Assembly: GCA_016712225.1 (NCBI GenBank)
Contig: JADJRL010000003.1
Coordinates: 3,361,501 to 3,425,500 of the forward strand
Direction of reading: 5' to 3'
DNA length: 64,000 nucleotides
Origin: Candidatus Defluviibacterium haderslevense
GTDB lineage: Bacteria; Bacteroidota; Bacteroidia; Chitinophagales; Saprospiraceae
Shown in pieces: positions 17,787-27,300 of the stretch. Position 1 is the stretch's first letter. Each line of letters begins with the position of its first letter. Under the pieces are notes generated by a model. That model was given only the letters and a program-made list of their open reading frames with translations, did no database searches and was not told where the DNA came from. Position numbers and translations under genes: made by a program.

Positions 17787-18307
17787 TTAGCGCTGTTTAT
17801 TTAGCTTTAAGATATCAAAAGTAAGCAATTTGTTGCTTTAAAGCTTAAAATATTTTAAGAATATAATAAGCTTCTGAACCCATATATGATTGGGTTGATT
17901 CTTTCCATTCATTTATTATTGCACAACCAGCTGTATCCCGTCTACATATGTTTTTATTTCACTGATTTTTACCTAAAACACATTTGTATCTATGTTTTAT
18001 CATAGTTGGTGACTCTGAATAGTAAATTAAATTGGTAGGATTAGATGAAGGGTCTAGTTTTTAATCAATTTTTTTGAATGAAATCAAAATTGGAGTGGAC
18101 TCCGGACAGTTATATATAAAAATCAATAATTTATATAATAATAGTATTTATATAATAAATTAGGATATGTAATTGTTAATGCGCATATTTGTCGTGTCTA
18201 AGAACCTACTTTATGACATATTTATATATTTAATAATATATATAATATTGATATAGTGGTTTTTTTAGCGAATGAGAATATATTTTTAACAAACCAAACC
18301 TGAGCTC
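17787..18307. other. 521-bp divergent intergenic region
   Basis: This very AT-rich region separates the leftward repeat-protein gene from the rightward giant adhesin gene, so it must carry both promoters. A TAnnTTTG element for the leftward gene is at 17816-17823. For the rightward gene I see only imperfect matches (CATATTTG near 18185) and long TA runs at 18215-18255. No ORF or RNA gene is supported. Confidence 0.6.
17816..17823 (-). promoter_or_regulatory. Candidate -7 element for the repeat-protein gene
   Basis: The minus strand reads TACTTTTG, a TAnnTTTG match, 29 bases before the ATG at 17786. No TTTG is seen at the -33 distance, so support is partial. Confidence 0.35.
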
Positions 18308-21300
18308 ATGAAATTACGATTTACTCGTTTTTCGATTATTATTGCCGCTATATTTGTTTTATCCAATAATATTTATTCACAAGTCGATTTGGTTGCCTCC
18401 GGAGGGACAACAATGATGTCTTATACTACAGTTAAAGCTGCATTTGATGCTATCAATACAGGAACGCATACTGGGAACATCACATTAAATATTTCAGGCA
18501 ATACTTCGGAGCCTGTTGGGGGTGCCATTTTAAATGCCAGCGGGTCTGGGTCTGCGAATTATACATCGATATTGATAAAACCAACGGGAGGTGCTGCAAG
18601 AATTATTTCTGGAGCCGCCACAGCTGGCTTACCACTCATAGATCTAAATGGAGCAGATAATGTGACAGTAGATGGATTAAATACAGGAGGAAATTCCTTA
18701 ACAATAGATAATACTACCATTTCATCCACTTCTGGTACCAGTACACTACGTTTACAAGGCGATGCAACTAATAATTTATTTACCAATGTGAGTATAAATG
18801 GAGCGTCAACAATGGGTAGCACCACAAATGGTGGAAATGTTTGGATAGGTGCAGGTGCCATTACTACCGGAAATGATAATAATCAATTTCAATCTTGTAA
18901 GTTTGGGCCATCCACGGCGGGTCTTCCGACCAAAACGTTCTATGGTAATGGTTCCACTACTTCAACCACCACTTATAATAGCAACATTACCATTAATAAC
19001 TGTGAGTTTTTTGATTATTTTAATGCCACAACACAGAGTAATGGTATCTATGTTGCTGGCGCTAATGCTGATTGGATTATTTCAAATAATAAATTTTACC
19101 AAACGGCTGCAAGAACTCAAACGACTGGTACAGTGCATGCTAGTATCCAGCTAGCAAGTACTAATATAAATAATTGTTTGATCTCGGGTAATGTCATTGG
19201 ATATTCAGCTAATAATGCTACCGGCACGTATACATTTAATGGATTGGCTTCTACACGGTTTTATGGAATATATATTTCAAATTTGGGTACTACTTCTACA
19301 ACTACAGTACAAAATAATACTATAACTGCTATTTCCCTTTCAGGTGCTTTTTCAGGAACTTCAACATCAGGTCCTTTTTTTGGGATTTATTTAGTTGGAT
19401 TATCTGATGCCAAGAATAATACCATTGGTAGTTTAGATAACTCTACTAATATTTCAATTAGTTCAACATCTACATCAACCGGTGAGGTATATGGAATTTA
19501 TAATTTCAGTTCAAGTTTTACCAATATTTCTGATAATAAAATAGGAAGTATTACGGTAACTAACAATACTACAGGGTCATCAATTTTTTGTGGTATAAGA
19601 TTAAACACGGCATCTGGCCAAGCTGCTACAGTAAGTAATAATATAATTGGTGGGACAACAACAAATTCAATTAACAATACCGCTACTGCAACATCATCAA
19701 GGATCATCGGAATTCAAAATGATCTTCCTTTCGCCACAATAACTAATAATATCATTCGAAATTTCACAATGTCTGCACCAAACGTTGGTACAGGTACATC
19801 TGCTTCGGTTGTTGGTATACTTCAAAGTGCTACATCGACATCAGGGAATCATCTCATTAGCTTGAATACTATTCATACCTTAAAAAATACAAATGCATCT
19901 TCAGCTGTTTGGGTTACAGGTATAAATGCTACTGGGCCTACATCAACTACTACGATTACCTATTCAAATAATTTGATTCACTCCTTAGGATTTTCAAGTA
20001 CAACAGCTCAGATAAATGGTATTAATATTACCGGTGGTACTGCATTGTATGCTAATAATATGATCCGTTTAGGTATTGATGAATCTGGAGCAGATATTAA
20101 TGTTGGTGGAATCATAAATGGTATTAATGAAACAGTTGGAACCAATAATTTCTATTTTAACTCTATTTATATTGGTGGATCTGCAGTATCAAGTGGAACT
20201 TCTAATTCTTTTGCTTTGAATAGTACTATTACTGTGAATGTTAGAAATTACCTAAATAATATTTTTTATAATGCACGATCAAATAGTGGATCAACTGGTA
20301 AACATTATGCAATTAAAGTTGGAGGTTCAGGAACAAACCCAACAGGATTAACTTTAAATTATAATGATTATTATGTAACTGGGACGGGCGGTTTCGTAGG
20401 TCAATATAATGTTATTGATCAATTAACATTGGTAGATTGGAGAACAGCAATTGGTCAAGACTGCAACAGTATTTCTGGTGATCCAAAATACAATAACCAA
20501 AATGGATCTTCTTCAACTGTAGATCTTCATATCTCAGCATCATTTGGTTCTGTTGTAGAGGCAGGTGGTACCAATATCTCAAGTATAACATTAGATTATG
20601 ACAATCAAACTAGATCTTCATTAACTCCAACTGATATTGGAGCTGACGCAGGAAATTTTATTGTAAATGACATTTCTGGACCGGGAATAATATTAACACC
20701 TTTACTTGCTGCTTGTGGAACCGGTGATATTGCGCTGAATAATGTAAATATTATTGATGCATCTGGTGTACCTACAACTGGTGGATTAGTTCCTCGAATT
20801 TATTTTAAAAAGAATGCAGGATCATGGTTCTCTAGACCAGGAACTTTAGGATCAGGAAATAGTACGAATGGATTTTGGAATTTTAATATTGTTGTTGCAG
20901 ATTTGGGAGGAATCATTTTAGGTGATATAATATCTTATTATGTTATTGCCCAAGATATTAAATCTCCGACCAATATATCTTCAAACCCATCCTGTGTTTC
21001 AGCAGTCGATGTTAATAATGTAACAATACCACCTGCAACTCCATATACAATGAATGTGCTATCCGCATTAAATGGGACTTACACGGTTGGAATTGGAGGA
21101 AATTACAACACGTTAACTGCTGCTGTAAATGCTTATAATACCAGTTGTGTAACTGGTTCGGTTATTTTTAGTTTGATTGACGCTACTTATCCTAGTGAGA
21201 CCTTTCCAATAACAATTAATCAAGTTTCAGGGCAATCTTCGGTGAATACTTTGACCATTAAACCTAATACAGGAGTTAATGCAACTATTTCTGGATCTTC

Positions 21301-24300
21301 ATCAACAGGACTTATTGTGTTAAATGGTGCTGACTACGTTACAATTAATGGATCAAACGGCAACGTAATTAATAGTGTTTGTCCATTAGTTACGGCTTCT
21401 AGAAATTTAACTATGATGAATACCAATGCTTCCACGACTTCTGCTGTTATTTGGTTACAAACGGCAACAGGAAGTAATGGAGCTACAAATAACAATATAC
21501 TTAATTGCAATATTGAGGGTCAATCAAACACTTCAACATTGTTTGGTATCGGATCAGGTTCTACATCAATAAGTACAACTAGTTTAGGTACAGGAAACAG
21601 TTTTAATTCATTCATCAACAATTCAATTAAAAAGACCCAATTCGGTATTTACACTCAAGGTGCTTCAATTTCTAATAAAAATGAGGGTAATACTATAAAC
21701 TTAAATCTCATCAATTCTGCGAGCCCTGACAATGTGGCTAAAGGTGGAATTCAATTAGGTTTTGAGAACAATGCTATGGTGTTGGCCAATAACGTTTCTA
21801 ATATTTCTCAAACAAGTTCTCCAGATGTTTTTGGTATTGCACTAGGTTTGACAACCATTTCAGGTACAGGTTTTACTGGAAATGAGGTTACAAATACAAC
21901 CGTATCGAAAAATATGGTTGGAGTAATATCAAATACTGGAACTTTTTCTTCTTGTGGGATTACCGCAGCATCAGCAACAAGTGGAACAAATATAATTGAT
22001 AATAATATTGTTAGTGGAGTTTTTGCAAATGGAACAAGTGGAGATTTTGCAGCAGGTATTTTTCTTGGTGGAGGAGTAGGCTCAACGACTAAAGTATATT
22101 ATAATACGGTTCAATTAAGTGGCACAGGTACGGGTGGTTCTCAAAATAATGTAGCTTTAGCAATCGGAGGTGTGACACCAATAGTTGATATAAAAAATAA
22201 TATTTTAGGTAGCATCGGAAATAATGGCACAGGTAATAATTATGCTATAGGTTTAGCTTATACTAGTACAGTTGGAAACTATGCAAACCTAACTTCAGAT
22301 TATAATAATTTCTTTTTTGCGCCAGGTGGAGGTTCTTTATCAGGTATTGGAGTTGTTGGAGCTTTAGCTACCGGGGGTACTCAAAAATTGACCTTGGCCA
22401 ATTGGCAAGCTGAAACAGGCAGAGATTTAAATTCAATAAATGTGACTCCTCTTTTTGTTTCCAGTTCCAATTTGCATTTAGTCATGGATCCGGCAAATGC
22501 TTGTTTAAATCAAACAGCTACACCTATATCTGGTTTTACTGTGGATATTGATTGTGCTACTAGAAGTACCACCAATCCAGATATAGGCGCAGATGAATTC
22601 AATGGAACAGACATCACCATTGCAGTAACCGAAACTTCAGGCACGCCAAACAATAAAACTATCTGTATTGGCGCATCGGCAACGATTACTACTACAGGAG
22701 GAATAAGCCACAAGTGGAGTACTGGCGCTGTAACAACAAGTATAAACGTTTCTCCTTCCATAACCACTTTTTATGCTGATACTGTGACTTTAGCAGGTGG
22801 CTGTAAAGTAGTTATGGTTGATACAGTAAATGTTGTTGGATTGCCGACCGCTAGTATTTCTCCGTCAGCTCCAGCCATCTGTCAAGGTAAAAGTGTCGGC
22901 CTTACTGCTTCAGGAGGCGTTTCTTATTTTTGGAGTACTGGTGAATCAACATCTTTTATAACAGTAAGTCCTTCAACATCAACCACTTATGTGGTAACTG
23001 TTACTAATGCAAATGGCTGTACAGCTACTGCAAGCGTATTCGTGATGGTTAACCCAGCACCTCCGGGGTCTATTTCCCCATTAAATCCATCTATTTGTGA
23101 AAGCCAATCTATAACATTAACTGGAAATGGTGGGTCAAGCTATTTCTGGAGTACAGGAGCTTCTACAACTTCAATTACGGTAAGTCCTTCGATAACGACT
23201 ACTTATACGGTTACCGTAACAGGGTCAAATGGTTGTACTGCGACTGCAAGTTCAACGGTTAACATAAAACCTAGTCCAATAATAACTGAAACCCATGTAG
23301 AACCAACTACATGTACCTCACTAAATGGCTCCATTGATTTAACTGTATCTGGAGGTGTTGGACCATTTACCTATAATTGGTTTACCTCTGATGGTGCTGG
23401 TCTAGTTAATGGAATTCAGGATCAGACAAATATAAGTGTGGGAACTTATGTTGTTACAGTAACAGGAAATAACAGTTGTTCTTCAACTAAGAGTATAAGT
23501 TTAGTTGGTCCAGGAGGATGTTTTATATGTCCAACTATTGGTGGCTTAAGTAAAAGTACAAATGTAACTTGCAAAACATCACCCATAACTTTAACCGCGA
23601 CTGGTTTAGTGAATATGGGATCCACATATGGTATTACCTTTAAGTATTCCCTCTCAGCATTACCTGATCCATATGTAGGAGGGACTGTACTTGGAACCAT
23701 ACCAAATGGTGGATTAACTGGAGGCGGAACGACTGCTGTATTAAATACCTCAATTCCTGTTGCTGGAAATTATTTCTTGTATGCAATTTTATCGCCAACG
23801 CCAATTGCAACATCATGCAGACCTTCAGCAAATAATACGATTATTATCACACTTTGTGAAGTGACCATATCAGATCCGTGTTCTTGTTTAAATAATGCGA
23901 CCAATACTGCCAATGGACAGTTTGGTGAACAGGTAAAAGTTACGGCACCATCAGGTCAAATATGGACCTTAACTGCAAATACAGGATTGTATACGACCAC
24001 AAGTCCTGCTCCTCCATCCATGCCAGTATTAATTCCGATAGGAACCATATTGACAGAGATGGCAGTAGGAAATGGAACGAGTATGTATATTCTTAATGGT
24101 AGACATATAGATGCTAAGGGTTATAGTGTTACGGTATCAAATGGAACTTTTACAAGCTCTATAGGGGAGACTTGTTATTATCCTAATCCACAAATTGATA
24201 ACTTGAATGCTACTTATTGTATCACAGATCCACCATTTACTTTACAAGGATCAGCCAGATTAGGAGATAATAGTGGTGTAGCTACAGGTGTTGGTACCTT

Positions 24301-27300
24301 TATGGTTAATGGTACAACTACAACTACATTTAATCCGGCAACTCTTGGTCGAGGAGTACACACCGTAAAATATAGTTTTGATGCTGCCAATGGAGTACCA
24401 AACGGTAGTCATCCCGGATGTATACAAGATACGACCAGAACAACGGTAGTCGATACAACAAGACCAACGAATGTATGTCCAGTTGCCTTAAATGTTGGTT
24501 GTGCAACTGACGTTCCGGCGCCAAATCCCGCATTGGTGATAGTTACGGATAACTGTCCTGGTCCATATTCGACTGTATTTTTAACAGATGTTATAACTAA
24601 CCAGACTTGCGCCAATAGGTACACGGTTACCAGAACTTATAGAACAACAGACGCAGCAGGAAATTCAACGACTTGCAGTCAAACGATAACAGTAAATGAT
24701 ATTACCCATCCATCACTCATATGTCCAGCACCAGCGACATTAATGTGTGCATCTTTAGTGCCAGCACCTGATCCAAATTTAGTAGTAGCTGCAGATTTAT
24801 GTGGAAATATCGGCATCACAAAGGCTTTCGTTAGTGATGCTATTACCAATCAGACCTGTGCAAATCGGTACACATTAACTAGAATATACAGCGCTTCAGA
24901 TGTATGTGGTAATTTAGGTACATGTACTCAAATCATCACAGTTAATGATCAAACGGTACCTATTATTGTATGTAAAAATATCACTGTTAGTGTACCACTT
25001 AGTGGGTCTATAGTTGTCCTTCCTTCAGGTATGATAGTTAGTGCAACCGATAATTGTGGGGGTGCTGCCGGGGTAACACTTACTGCTAGTCAAACTACAT
25101 TTACATGTGCTGATCTTGGCATTAAAAATATTACGGTGAGAGCTACAGATGCATGTGGATTGTTTTCAACTTGTATCTCACAAGTTACCGTTCAAGACAA
25201 CATATTACCAGTTATCAATTGTTCTAAGGATTATACGGTACATTTGGATCCAGGAGAATGTAGTAGAATCATAAACTTCGCATTACCTGACGCAACAGAT
25301 AATTGTACACCTCCACCTACAGTAGTTCAAACAGGAGGATTGGTGAGTGGAAGTGATTTTCCAAGAGGGGTATCATGTCTGACCTTTAGAGCTACAGATG
25401 CCGGAGGAAATTCGGTAACTTGTCAATATTGTATCACGGTCTTAGAATACGCCAACCCAATTCGAGAATTAGTATGTAATGATGAAGTACAGATTTCATT
25501 AGATCAAAACTGTGAGGCTACAATCGGAGCAGATATGGTATTGGAAGGTGGTCCTTATGGTTGCTACGATGATTATATAGTACAAGTTCGATATTGGACA
25601 ACTACTGGAAACGGTGGTTTGATCGATCGCAATTTAACAAAGCCGGGAATTCAAATCAATGGAAATGAAATTGGAAAAGAATTAAAAATAACGATAATAG
25701 ATCCTGAGACAGGCAATAGCTGTTGGGGTCATGCTACCGTGGAAGATAAATTAGCCCCATTGTTGACTTGTCCAAGAGATACGTGCTTGCCATGTTCATC
25801 AGCAACCACACCTTCAATAACAGGAGTGCCAACAGTGATCGAGAATTGTGGAGGAGCTAGTGTAAGTTATAGAGATAATGAAACCCAAGGAGGCTGTGCT
25901 GCAGGTTATGAATTGATTATTGTTAGAACCTGGACAGCAGAGGATGCATCAGGGAATAAATCGACCTGTGTTCAAAAAATCACAGTAAGCCTAGGAACCT
26001 TAGCAACGGTATCGGTACCAAGAAATTATGATAATATCGAAGAACCGGCATTGAATTGTAACGAAAAAATCGATCCGAATAAGAATGTTGGTCCACATAT
26101 GGCAGACTTCCCTGAATGTGTAGACGGATATTTATTAGACTCAGCCTACTGGCGAGCTAATCCAAATCAACCAAATATCTATCCAAACAGAAGAATCCCA
26201 AGAGTATTGGGCTGGAACTGTATAGATAACCCAAATAGTCCAAATTACGGACATCCAAGTCCTGATGTGGTGTATTATCCTGCACACAGACAGTGGTCAC
26301 AAACCAATCCATTGTGTTGGGGTCCTGATACAAGAGTGATGTGGCATGGAACGGGTCGCCCAAGTGGATCGAACTGTGCAAACTTAGCTATAACCTTCCA
26401 GGATATCATATTTGATTTAGCGACACCAAACTGTAATGCAGGCCCAATAGGTTGTTATAAAGTATTGCGTCAATGGACGGTATTGGATTGGTGTACGTCA
26501 CAAGTAGGCGGACACAACCAAATCATCAAGGTAATGGATCAAGAAGGTCCACAAGTATTGTATCCGGATAGCACCCGTGTGAATATGGAAACATGGACAT
26601 GTACGGGAAGATGGGAAGTACCAAAACCATGGTTATTAGATAATTGCTCAGAAGAATTACACTATAGCGTTGAGGTAGAAAATGGAACGGTATTGGGCGA
26701 TGAAATAGCAGGATTTGTAGTGATAGATTTACCGGAAGGCATACAATATGGTTACATTATCGCAGTGGATTGCTGTGGGAATATAACGAAGAAACGAGTT
26801 GTATTAAACGTATTGGACAGAACACCACCACAAGCGGTATGTAGAACCAGAACAGTGGTGAGTCTCAATGGAAATCAAGATCCGGGAACCAACTATGCCA
26901 GATTATATGCAAAAGATCTCAACGAGGGATCATTCGATAACTGTCAGCCACATGTATGGTATAAAGTTATCAGGATGGCAGAATTGTTGGGAACCAACAG
27001 TGGAAGTAATTCCAATAATACGGTAGCATGTGCAGGATTGAATGGCGATGACAATGTGATATTAGCAGGTAACCAGGTATACTTTGATGATTATACTCAA
27101 TTCTGTTGTGCAGATGTAGGTCAGAAAATCATGGTTGTATTGCGTGTATTTGATGTAGATCCAGGAGCAGGTCCACTGACACCGGTATCGATGACGAATC
27201 CAAATAGTGCATTGTTTGGAAGGTTCAGTGATTGTATGGTAGAAGTAGAAGTACAGGATAAGAGCGTACCAACAGTAGTAGCACCACCAAATATGGTTGT